From an uncultured bacterium (GTDB lineage Bacteria > DRYD01), in NCBI GenBank assembly GCA_937139605.1, contig CAKZQG010000011.1, positions 1 to 64,000 of the forward strand: a stretch of DNA of 64,000 bases, given 5' to 3'. The notes under the pieces were generated by a model. That model was given only the letters and a program-made list of their open reading frames with translations, was not told where the DNA came from and did no database searches. A program made the position numbers and the translations under genes. How positions within the stretch are numbered: the first letter of the stretch is position 1; each line of letters starts with the position of its first letter. Below are positions 9,076 to 16,969 of the stretch, one piece after another.

Positions 9076-10857
9076 TTAATCATTAACTTGTAATACTTGC
9101 CAGAAAGCTTCTTGTGGGATAGGAACTTTTCCGACAGTTTTCATTCGTTTTTTTCCTTCTTTTTGTTTTTCTAACAGTTTTCTTTTTCTTGTTACATCTC
9201 CTCCATAGCATTTAGCTAATACATCTTTTTTTAAGGGTTTAACACTTTCAGAAGCTATAACTCTTGAACCAATTGCTGCTTGAATTTTATACTCAAATAA
9301 CTGTCTCCCAATTGTTTCTCTTAATTTTTGAACAATTTTTCTAGATATATAATAAGCTTTATCTTCATGAACTATAAAAGATAACGCATCGACTTTAGTA
9401 TTATGAACTAAAATATCTACTTTAACTAAATCAGATTCCCTATAATCTAAAAATTCATAATCAAAACTAGCATATCCTTTTGAATAGGATTTCAATTTAT
9501 CGTAAAAATCTACAATTATTTCACTTAATGGAGCTTCTATTTCTAAGATAATTAAATTGCCTGCTTTTTCTGTATGAACCACTTGCCCCCTTTTATCCTG
9601 TACCAACTTTAATATCTCATTTAAAAACTCATGGGGTAATATTATTTTCCCTTTTATATAAGGTTCTAGTACTTTCTTAATTTTTTTATTATCAGGCCAT
9701 AATGAAGGAGAATCTATTTCTAATTCCTGATCATCTTGTGTTATTAATTTATATCTAACAGTAGGAGTAGTAGCTACTATATTTAAATTAAAATGTCTTT
9801 CTAATCTTTCCTGAACTATCTGCATATGCAAAACCCCTAAGAAGCCGCATCTAAATCCCAAACCCAAAGCTAATGAAGATTCCTTTTCATAATATAAAGC
9901 GCTATCATTTAATTTTAATTTAGCAATAGCTTCTTGCAAATTAAGATAATCATCTCCATCAGCCGGATAAAATCCACAAAAAACCATAGGCTTAGGGGGT
10001 CTAAATCCTTTTAAGGGCTCTATATCAATATTATAATATCCTACAGTATCTCCTACTAATGTATCTTCTAAGCTTTTAATATTAGCACAAAAATATCCAA
10101 CTTCACCCGCCTTTAATTCATTTACTTCTTTATAAAAAGGCATAAATACTCCAACTTCAGAAACTTCATAAACCTTATTATTAGATAAAAACTTTATCTT
10201 AGTACCTTTTTTTATAATTCCATCAAAAACTCTTATATAAACTATAACTCCTTTATAACTATCATAAACAGCATCAAAAATTAGCGCTCTTAAAGGACGA
10301 TTAACATCCCCCTTAGGTTCAGGAATATCACTTATTATTTTATTTAATAACAACTCTACATTATAGCCTGTTTTAGCACTAACATGAATAAAATCTTCAT
10401 AAGGTATTAACAATATATCTTCAACTTGGTGCTTTATAAAATCTAAGTTATAATTAGGTAAATCTACTTTATTAAACACAGGAATTATAGTCAAATTAGA
10501 ATTAACAGCTAATAAATAATTAGCCAAGGTTTGAGCTTGAACCCCTTGAGTTATATCTACTAATAATATAGCACCTTCACAGCTAGCTAATGCTCTAGAT
10601 ACTTCATAACTAAAATCCACATGTCCAGGAGTATCTATTAAATTCAATACATAACCATTATACTCTAATCTAACTGGATGCGATTTTATAGTAATCCCTT
10701 TTTCTCTTTCCAAATCCATTCTATCTAAAAATTGTTCTTGTAGTTTATTTTTATCAACTAAATTAGTTAATTCTAAGAATCTATCAGCTAAAGTAGATTT
10801 TCCGTGATCTATATGTGCTATTATTGAAAAATTTCTTATTTTCTTTATATAATCCAT
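9076..10857 (-). CDS. lepA: Elongation factor 4 (LepA)
   Basis: A ribosome-associated GTPase that back-translocates or remodels stalled ribosomes. The 593-residue length is standard. G1 is AHIDHGKST, switch II is DTPGHVDFSYEV, and the base-specificity motif is NKVDLP. The C-terminal LepA-specific region is intact, with GYASFDYEFLDYRESDLVKVD, then IGSRVIASE and the basic tail KCYGGDVTRKRKLLEKQK. It lies 10 bases downstream of the isocitrate-dehydrogenase-like gene and is probably cotranscribed with it. Confidence 0.97.
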   Translation of the reverse strand: MDYIKKIRNFSIIAHIDHGKSTLADRFLELTNLVDKNKLQEQFLDRMDLEREKGITIKSHPVRLEYNGYVLNLIDTPGHVDFSYEVSRALASCEGAILLVDITQGVQAQTLANYLLAVNSNLTIIPVFNKVDLPNYNLDFIKHQVEDILLIPYEDFIHVSAKTGYNVELLLNKIISDIPEPKGDVNRPLRALIFDAVYDSYKGVIVYIRVFDGIIKKGTKIKFLSNNKVYEVSEVGVFMPFYKEVNELKAGEVGYFCANIKSLEDTLVGDTVGYYNIDIEPLKGFRPPKPMVFCGFYPADGDDYLNLQEAIAKLKLNDSALYYEKESSLALGLGFRCGFLGVLHMQIVQERLERHFNLNIVATTPTVRYKLITQDDQELEIDSPSLWPDNKKIKKVLEPYIKGKIILPHEFLNEILKLVQDKRGQVVHTEKAGNLIILEIEAPLSEIIVDFYDKLKSYSKGYASFDYEFLDYRESDLVKVDILVHNTKVDALSFIVHEDKAYYISRKIVQKLRETIGRQLFEYKIQAAIGSRVIASESVKPLKKDVLAKCYGGDVTRKRKLLEKQKEGKKRMKTVGKVPIPQEAFWQVLQVND

Positions 10858-10867
10858 ATTATATTTT

Positions 10868-12097
10868 CTACTTTAAAGAACTTTGAATATAATTTTTATA
10901 TTTTTCTTCTAATTTAGTATCATTAATTAAATCTAAGATATAATCAGCAAATTCTTTAGTGGTAGCTCCATTAGGTCTGCCTGTAATAACTAATTTTCTT
11001 TCATACTGGCCAGCGATTTCCAAAGCCATATTAATTTTTTCAGCTTTTTCTTTATATCCAATATGTTCTAATAGCATAGCAGAAGCTTTAATAACGCTAG
11101 AAGGATCAGCATAGATATGGCGGCCTTCCTCAACCATTCTAGGAGCACTTCCATGAATAGCTTCAAACATAGCATATTTAGTACCAATGTTAGCACTTCC
11201 AGCAGTTCCTACTCCTCCTTGAATCTCAGCAGCTTCGTCTGTAAGAATATCCCCAAACAGATTTGGCATAACAAATACCTGAAACTCATTTCTCCTTTTC
11301 TCATCTATTAACTTAGCAGTCATAATATCAATAAACCAATCATCAGCAATAATCCCAGGATAATCTTTAGCTACTTGATAAAAAACTTTTAAAAATATTC
11401 CATCTGTAGTCTTAATAACATTAGCTTTATTAACAGCAGTAACTCTATTAAATCCATTTTTTTTAGCATACTCAAAAGCTAACTTAACTATCCTGTAAGT
11501 CCCAAAATAACTAATTAATCTAAAATCTATCCCAAATTCTTCTTTTATTTCAACTCCATAAGGTCCAAGTGCATAAAGATCTTCAGTATTTTCCCTAAAA
11601 AAAGTCCAATTAATATTTAATTTAGGGACTTTAACAGGTCTAACATTAGCAAATAGATCTAATACTTTTCTAATAGCAACATTAGCGCTCTCTATATTAG
11701 GCATATTATCTCCCGCTTTAGGGGTAGTAGTAGGCCCTTTAAGTAAGACATGGCATTTTAATATTTGCTCTAAAACATCATCAGGAATAGGCTTTAAAAA
11801 TTGAATCCTTCTTTCTATTGTTAATCCATCTATATAATTAAATTTAACTTTACCATTTTTTACTTCTTGATCTAAAAGATATTCTAATATTCTTTGAGCT
11901 TCTTTAGTAATAAAAGGGCCAATACCATCTCCACCAATAACACCTATCACAATTGTATCTAATTTAGAATAATCAATAAAATTAGAATCATTTTTAATTT
12001 TACTTATCCTTTCATATTCTCTTTTTAGTAAATTAGCAAAATGTTCTTTAGCTTCAGCAATAGCAGCATCAATATTTTCTAATTCAATAACCTTCAT
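10868..12097 (-). CDS. icd: Isocitrate/isopropylmalate dehydrogenase family protein (probable isocitrate dehydrogenase)
   Basis: An oxidative decarboxylase of a 2-R-malate-type substrate, most likely isocitrate to 2-oxoglutarate in the TCA cycle. Substrate residues are visible in SANVAIRKVLDLFANVRPV (Ser, Asn and two Arg as in type I isocitrate dehydrogenases), and FFRENTEDLYALG follows. The metal-binding region is MPNLFGDILTDEAAEIQGG, and nucleotide binding is around EAIHGSAP. The N-terminus is extended by about 45 residues relative to isopropylmalate dehydrogenase. The frame is open from a TTG at 12118, but AAGGAG precedes the ATG at 12097, giving 409 residues. The 5' leader carries the pseudoknot element at 12117-12194, suggesting RNA-level control. 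Confidence 0.8.
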   Translation of the reverse strand: MKVIELENIDAAIAEAKEHFANLLKREYERISKIKNDSNFIDYSKLDTIVIGVIGGDGIGPFITKEAQRILEYLLDQEVKNGKVKFNYIDGLTIERRIQFLKPIPDDVLEQILKCHVLLKGPTTTPKAGDNMPNIESANVAIRKVLDLFANVRPVKVPKLNINWTFFRENTEDLYALGPYGVEIKEEFGIDFRLISYFGTYRIVKLAFEYAKKNGFNRVTAVNKANVIKTTDGIFLKVFYQVAKDYPGIIADDWFIDIMTAKLIDEKRRNEFQVFVMPNLFGDILTDEAAEIQGGVGTAGSANIGTKYAMFEAIHGSAPRMVEEGRHIYADPSSVIKASAMLLEHIGYKEKAEKINMALEIAGQYERKLVITGRPNGATTKEFADYILDLINDTKLEEKYKNYIQSSLK

Positions 12098-12116
12098 AAT
12101 ATTCTCCTTGCTTAAC

Positions 12117-12194
12117 AAAAGTGTATATTCTTATACACTTTTGGCAGACCTATTTGTATCCCGCCAATTTTTTAGCCTTATGGTCTGCAGGCGG
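12117..12194 (-). promoter_or_regulatory. Pseudoknot-plus-hairpin leader element, copy C (icd)
   Basis: Read on the minus strand, stem 1 is CCGCC (12190-12194) with GGCGG (12161-12165). Stem 2 is GCAGACC (12182-12188) with GGTCTGC (12144-12150), joined by the A-rich linker GATACAAATA. These nest as an H-type pseudoknot. A hairpin AAAAGTGTATA-AGAA-TATACACTTTT follows at 12117-12142, and the ATG lies 20 bases further on. In this copy TTTTTAGCC just upstream can also pair with GGCTAAAAA in the loop. Near-identical copies lie at 53632 and 55527. Confidence 0.75.
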
Positions 12195-12412
12195 TATTAG
12201 GCTAAAAATACCAAAACTCAATTAACAACTTCCTTAGGAGTTTTTTTAAATACTATCTCTTTACACGTTCCTTTGCCACTTACCTTGATGTTAAGTATCA
12301 TTTTGCTAGTAAGATTGTGTATCTTTTAGCTATAGTTAATAATGTTTTTCTATTAATATACATTTTTTGATAGTTTTTTACAACTGTTTCAATTTTCCTT
12401 TAGTATTTATTT
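12195..12412 (-). other. Intergenic leader upstream of copy C
   Basis: No gene is seen between the pseudoknot and the end of pilT. On the minus strand it contains GTAAAGAG and TATTTAA followed by TAAGGAA, which resemble the leader of the copy at 55.3-55.5 kb. The transcribed leader therefore probably extends well beyond the pseudoknot. On the plus strand, AACTTCC-TTA-GGAGTT followed by a T run could act as a weak terminator. Confidence 0.35.
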
Positions 12413-13501
12413 TTATTTCTTTTTAGAAGAAGCAGAAACTAATCTTTCAAATTCTTCAGGATTAAAGGCAGCAGCCATAGCGTATTCATATGAAATTAAA
12501 TTCTGTAAGTATAAATCTCTTAGGGACTGATCAAAAGAAATCATACCATCTTCTGCACCAGACTGAATAGCGTTAGTAAGCATATGAGTTTTTCCTTCTC
12601 TAATAAGGTGCCTTATAGCAGGTGTTCCAGTCATTATTTCTAAAGCTAAAACCCTACCACTACCTGTAGCCTTAGGAATTAAATTTTGAAAAACTACACC
12701 TTCTAATATCATTGATAACTGGACCCTTACTTGATGTTGCTGATGAGGAGGAAAAGTATCTATAATTCTATCTACTGCATTAGCACAACCAGTAGTATGT
12801 AAAGTACCTAAAACTAAGTGTCCAGTTTCAGCAGCAGTCAAAGCAGTTTGAACTGTTTCAAAATCCCTTAACTCACCTACTAGTATAACATCTGGGTCTT
12901 GTCTTAACGCAGATTTTAAAGCGTTAGCAAAACTATAAGTATCAGCTCCTATTTCTCTTTGAGAAATTATAGCCAATTTATCTTTATGTAAAAACTCTAT
13001 TGGATCCTCAATAGTAATTATATGACATTTTCTGTTAGAATTAATACAATCGACCATAGCAGCTAAAGTAGTAGATTTTCCAGATCCAGTAGGTCCAGTT
13101 ACAAGAACCAACCCCCTAGGCCTTAGTGCTAAATACTTAAAAATCTCAGGCAATCCTAATTCGTCTATAGTAAATGGTCTAGAAGGAATTATCCTAACGG
13201 CTAAAGCCCACGAGTTTCTTTGGAAATAAGCATTACATCTAAACCTCGCTAACCCAGGCACACTATAAGCAAAATCCAATTCCCTTTCTGCTACTAACTT
13301 AGCTTTTTGTTGCTCTGTAAGCATTCCTTCTATCATCTTTCTTATTCCATTAGGTGGAATAACTTGTGGAATAGCAGGTTGAAGTTCTCCATCAATTCTT
13401 AACATAGGTGGAGATCCTGCTTTAATATGTAAATCACTTGCATTTTTCTCAACCATCATCTTTAATAAAACATCTATTGGATTTTCTGAAGTTACACTCA
13501 T
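12413..13501 (-). CDS. pilT: Type IV pilus retraction ATPase PilT
   Basis: A hexameric cytoplasmic ATPase that depolymerises type IV pili, powering twitching motility. The 362-residue protein has Walker A GPTGSGKSTT, the Asp box (TIEDPIEFLH), Walker B DPDVILVGELRD and the His box GHLVLGTLHTT. The C-terminal AIRHLIRE is close to the AIRNLIRE motif needed for retraction, which favours PilT over PilB. The frame opens at a GTG at 13513, but that GTG is part of a GGGGGTG ribosome binding site, so the start is the ATG at 13501. It ends a long minus-strand pilus block. Confidence 0.95.
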   Translation of the reverse strand: MSVTSENPIDVLLKMMVEKNASDLHIKAGSPPMLRIDGELQPAIPQVIPPNGIRKMIEGMLTEQQKAKLVAERELDFAYSVPGLARFRCNAYFQRNSWALAVRIIPSRPFTIDELGLPEIFKYLALRPRGLVLVTGPTGSGKSTTLAAMVDCINSNRKCHIITIEDPIEFLHKDKLAIISQREIGADTYSFANALKSALRQDPDVILVGELRDFETVQTALTAAETGHLVLGTLHTTGCANAVDRIIDTFPPHQQHQVRVQLSMILEGVVFQNLIPKATGSGRVLALEIMTGTPAIRHLIREGKTHMLTNAIQSGAEDGMISFDQSLRDLYLQNLISYEYAMAAAFNPEEFERLVSASSKKK

Positions 13502-13564
13502 TAAAATTAACACCCCCTATTAAAAATTTATAAAATAAAAATTTATAAAATTAAAAATAAAAAT

Positions 13565-15628
13565 TTATAAAATTTCAGCAGTTAATAATGTTGAACTATT
13601 ACATAATAACAACATAAATCTTTCATTTATTTTTAAAATTGAATTAATATTTTCATAAATACCACTATTAAAATCTAAAATATCAATTAAATTATAACTA
13701 TAAAATAAAGAGCCGCTACTACCAACTATAAAATAAAAACTACCTATATAAATTATATCATTTGCTTCAATAAAACTTTTAGGCAAAGAAACTTTTTTAA
13801 AATCGTTATTTTCTATGTAACCGATAAATCCATTACTTAATGTAAATAATTTATTATTAACTATTCTAAAATTTTTAATAGCATAAAAAGAATTAGTAGA
13901 TATCTTTTTATCTATATCTAAATTAGGATTTAGATAAATAATTTCACCACTGCTATTGCTAAAAATCAGATTATTATTATAATTAATACCATTAACTATA
14001 CTAATACTTTTTTCTTGCAAAACTTTTAAATTACTATCGACTACATATACCTTACCATTAGTAACAATTAAATAATTATTATCAATAAATTTAATAATAT
14101 TATTAATATCACTATAACCGATTTTAAATAAAATAGAATTTTTATCGTTTAATTGTAAGGAATTAATTAAATTAGATAAATCAGAAATAACAACAATTTG
14201 CCCACTATTACCAAAAATAAATAATTTATTATCAATAAAGCTAACACCCCTGAATCTTAATGAAAAATAACTTATCTTGATTTCCTTTAGATTTAGATTA
14301 TCTTTATTAAAATCGTTTAAATCAAATAAAAATAACTTATTTTCACCTATAATAATTATTTTAGAATTATAAATAAAATAACTAAGAAAATTCGTATAAA
14401 AATTTAATTTGATTTTATCTATTTTTAAATTTAATTTTCGATTATCGATAGGTGTTTTAGTTTCTTTAACTTGGGATGTTTGTGAGTCTTGAGATGCCTC
14501 AGATGCTTGAGATACTTGTGGTACTTGAGATGTTTGTTGTATCTGAGATGTTTGTGGTGTCTGAGATGCTTGTATTGTTTGTGGAATCTGAGGTAATTGT
14601 GATACTTCAGATACTTCAGATACTTCAGATACTTTAAATGTTTGTTGCTGATTAGATGAAATTAAAGAATCTATTTTTTGTTCTTTTAAGCTCAATTCAT
14701 TTTGTATATTAGTTGTTTTTTCTTCTTCTTTTTGTAGCTCTTCTATTCTTACATTTATAGAGTTTTCTCTAGTTAATATAAATTTATCTATAGAAGATAC
14801 TAAAGTTATTATATCTTCTACTTCCTTTATATCTTTTATATTCAGATTATAATGATTTATTTTTTCTTTTAATACATCAATTTTATTTTTAATTTCTATT
14901 AGTTTAATTTTTTCTTGTTTAAATGGATCTTTATAAACAGAAATTAAGTACTTAATATTTTTATTTTTTAATTCTTGTTCAAAGTTTTTAACTTTTGATA
15001 TAACAATAGTTATTAATTCGTCTATATCTTTTTTTAATGAGTTAACTTCAGAAATAATTTCGTTTATATTCTTATTTAGTTCAGAAGTAGAAGAAGCTAT
15101 AGCAGCAGTAGATAAAGCAGCAGTAGAAGCAGTAGAAGACAAAGCAGAAGAATAAACATTATTATTTAACTCTTGTATATAATCCACTTTAAAAGTTTTA
15201 GGATTAAGAGAATATAATTTAATGAGTTCAAGTTCGCCTGAATCTAAGAATATTCCACAAGAGCAAACATCAACCCAGATATTACTATCCATTGAATAAT
15301 TAACCAGTTTCATAGGAGCGGAACATACTGGGCATAATCTTTTGCCACTTCCTTTAATGCTTTTACCTAAAGTAGATGGGAAAAACTTTTCTATATCTTT
15401 TAAAGAGATTTCCAAAGCTTTGGTTAATTCTCCTTTATCAAACCATAAGCCAGAACAATTAGGACATTGCTCTATTTTTAATATACTCCCATCAGGAAAT
15501 TTTATATTTAATACTTTAAACTCAACATTACATAATGGACATCTCCTAACTATATTTTCTCTTCCCTTTGATGGATTATCAATACTATTAATATCATTAA
15601 TAATATCTTTTATTAGATCTTTAAACAT
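13565..15628 (-). CDS. Zinc-ribbon, coiled-coil and propeller-like protein of unknown function
   Basis: A 687-residue protein not recognised as a whole. It begins with two TFIIB-type zinc ribbons: CPLCNVEF with CPNCSGLWFDKGEL (about residues 31-67), and CPVCSAP with CSCGIFLDSGEL (about 99-130). Residues 180-310 are predicted coiled coil. A low-complexity stretch around 335-390 repeats a Ser-Gln-x pattern (SEVSEVSEVSQ, then QTPQTSQIQQTSQ). The last 270 residues are repetitive short beta strands (FIDNKLFIFGNSGQIVVISD) typical of a beta-propeller. AGGAGGG precedes the ATG. It lies between htrA and pilT, so a role in pilus assembly is possible but unproven. Confidence 0.65.
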   Translation of the reverse strand: MFKDLIKDIINDINSIDNPSKGRENIVRRCPLCNVEFKVLNIKFPDGSILKIEQCPNCSGLWFDKGELTKALEISLKDIEKFFPSTLGKSIKGSGKRLCPVCSAPMKLVNYSMDSNIWVDVCSCGIFLDSGELELIKLYSLNPKTFKVDYIQELNNNVYSSALSSTASTAALSTAAIASSTSELNKNINEIISEVNSLKKDIDELITIVISKVKNFEQELKNKNIKYLISVYKDPFKQEKIKLIEIKNKIDVLKEKINHYNLNIKDIKEVEDIITLVSSIDKFILTRENSINVRIEELQKEEEKTTNIQNELSLKEQKIDSLISSNQQQTFKVSEVSEVSEVSQLPQIPQTIQASQTPQTSQIQQTSQVPQVSQASEASQDSQTSQVKETKTPIDNRKLNLKIDKIKLNFYTNFLSYFIYNSKIIIIGENKLFLFDLNDFNKDNLNLKEIKISYFSLRFRGVSFIDNKLFIFGNSGQIVVISDLSNLINSLQLNDKNSILFKIGYSDINNIIKFIDNNYLIVTNGKVYVVDSNLKVLQEKSISIVNGINYNNNLIFSNSSGEIIYLNPNLDIDKKISTNSFYAIKNFRIVNNKLFTLSNGFIGYIENNDFKKVSLPKSFIEANDIIYIGSFYFIVGSSGSLFYSYNLIDILDFNSGIYENINSILKINERFMLLLCNSSTLLTAEIL

Positions 15629-15720
15629 TAAATTTTCCCTCCTTACATAATATTAAAAAAATGATTTATAAAAAGTTTTATAAAATTTAAAGAAATCATA
15701 AAATATTATATAAAAAATTA

Positions 15721-16872
15721 TCATTTAGATCCTAAGACGACATTTCTTGATAGTTTTTTATTTAATCTAATAATATCAATTTTAATGTTATCACCTGGTT
15801 TATATTTTTCAAGGATTTTTCTAAAGTAAATTGTATTTTTAACTATTTCTGAGTTAATAGCATAGATAATATCTCCTTTTTTAAGTCCTGCTTTATCAGC
15901 CGGTCCATCTGTTTCTATTTCCTTTATCATAACCCCATCAGAAATATTTATCCCTAAAAATCTAATTATTTCAGGAGTTAAATCAGCAACTTCAACTCCT
16001 AAATTAGATCTAATGACTTTACCGAAAGTCTCTAAATCTTTAATTATTTTTTGAGCTTTATTAGATGGTATAGCAAATCCGATTCCTTGAGCACCAACTG
16101 CAACTGCCGTATTAACTCCTACTACTTTTGCATTTAAATCAACCAGTGGCCCCCCTGAATTTCCGGGGTTTATTGGAGCATCTGTTTGTAATAAATCTTC
16201 TAAATGCAAATTTCCTACATCTACTGTTCTATTTTTAGCAGAAATAACCCCAACTGTAGCACTATAATCAAAGCCATATGGATTACCTACTGCGATAACC
16301 CATTCCCCAATTTTTATATTATCTGAATCATCAAATTCCAAGGCAGGTAATTTTATATTTTTATCAGTTATATCTAATTTAATAAGTGCTAAATCGGTAA
16401 AAGGATCGCTACCTACAACATTTGCTTTATATTTAACATTAGAATCTGGGAAAGTAATATAAATTTCTTTAGCTTTTTCTATAACGTGGTTATTAGTAAC
16501 AAGGTAGTATTTATTAGAATCAATAATGAAAGCTGATCCAATTCCTTGGCCTTTAAACATTTTATTCCAATCAGGGCCGAAAAAGTACTTAAAAAAATCG
16601 TCCCAATCTTTAGACCATGGGGTATCAGAAGTTATAACATCTACCCGAGCTACCGCCGGCTTAACTTCTTCTATAACTTTAACAAAAGTATTTTTATCTG
16701 CTTCTTTTAGAACCACTGTCTGTTTATATAAAACATTTGTACTAGATGTGGTTTTATTAATATTATTTTGATTTTTAACTAAATTGAAAGTAAATAAAGA
16801 ACCTATTATACCCCCAATAATTGAGCCAACTATTACTGAAATTACCACTAATAAAAATAGCCTTTTATCCAT
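15721..16872 (-). CDS. HtrA/DegP-type serine protease with PDZ domain
   Basis: An envelope protein quality-control protease. An N-terminal hydrophobic segment (about residues 5-27) anchors it outside the cytoplasm. The catalytic triad is His129 (TNNHVIE), Asp160 (DPFTDLALIKL) and Ser239 (INPGNSGGPL). One C-terminal PDZ domain (about 285-375) is marked by GPADKAGLKKGDIIYAIN. The 383-residue, single-PDZ, membrane-anchored form resembles DegS or Gram-positive HtrA rather than DegP. It sits within the pilus block, perhaps for quality control of pilus proteins. Confidence 0.92.
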   Translation of the reverse strand: MDKRLFLLVVISVIVGSIIGGIIGSLFTFNLVKNQNNINKTTSSTNVLYKQTVVLKEADKNTFVKVIEEVKPAVARVDVITSDTPWSKDWDDFFKYFFGPDWNKMFKGQGIGSAFIIDSNKYYLVTNNHVIEKAKEIYITFPDSNVKYKANVVGSDPFTDLALIKLDITDKNIKLPALEFDDSDNIKIGEWVIAVGNPYGFDYSATVGVISAKNRTVDVGNLHLEDLLQTDAPINPGNSGGPLVDLNAKVVGVNTAVAVGAQGIGFAIPSNKAQKIIKDLETFGKVIRSNLGVEVADLTPEIIRFLGINISDGVMIKEIETDGPADKAGLKKGDIIYAINSEIVKNTIYFRKILEKYKPGDNIKIDIIRLNKKLSRNVVLGSK

Positions 16873-16969
16873 GATAATTTAAAAAATAAGCAAACAAAAA
16901 ATAACTTTACTTCTCTATTTATTTTAGTTCTATATTTTTTATTAATTTTCCTTTTTAATCAATCAATTT

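Noticed and set aside
12232-12252. Hairpin AACTTCC-TTA-GGAGTT with T run as a terminator of a plus-strand gene
   Set aside because: No plus-strand gene lies upstream. It is more likely part of the minus-strand leader.
13514-13564. Repeated AAAATTTATAAAAT units before pilT
   Set aside because: Short AT-rich repeats expected by chance in this base composition; no consistent unit or symmetry.
14470-14650. Repeats within the 13565 gene as a possible CRISPR or tandem array
   Set aside because: They are coding low-complexity repeats (Ser-Gln-x) with no constant repeat or spacer lengths. No CRISPR array was seen anywhere in the window.
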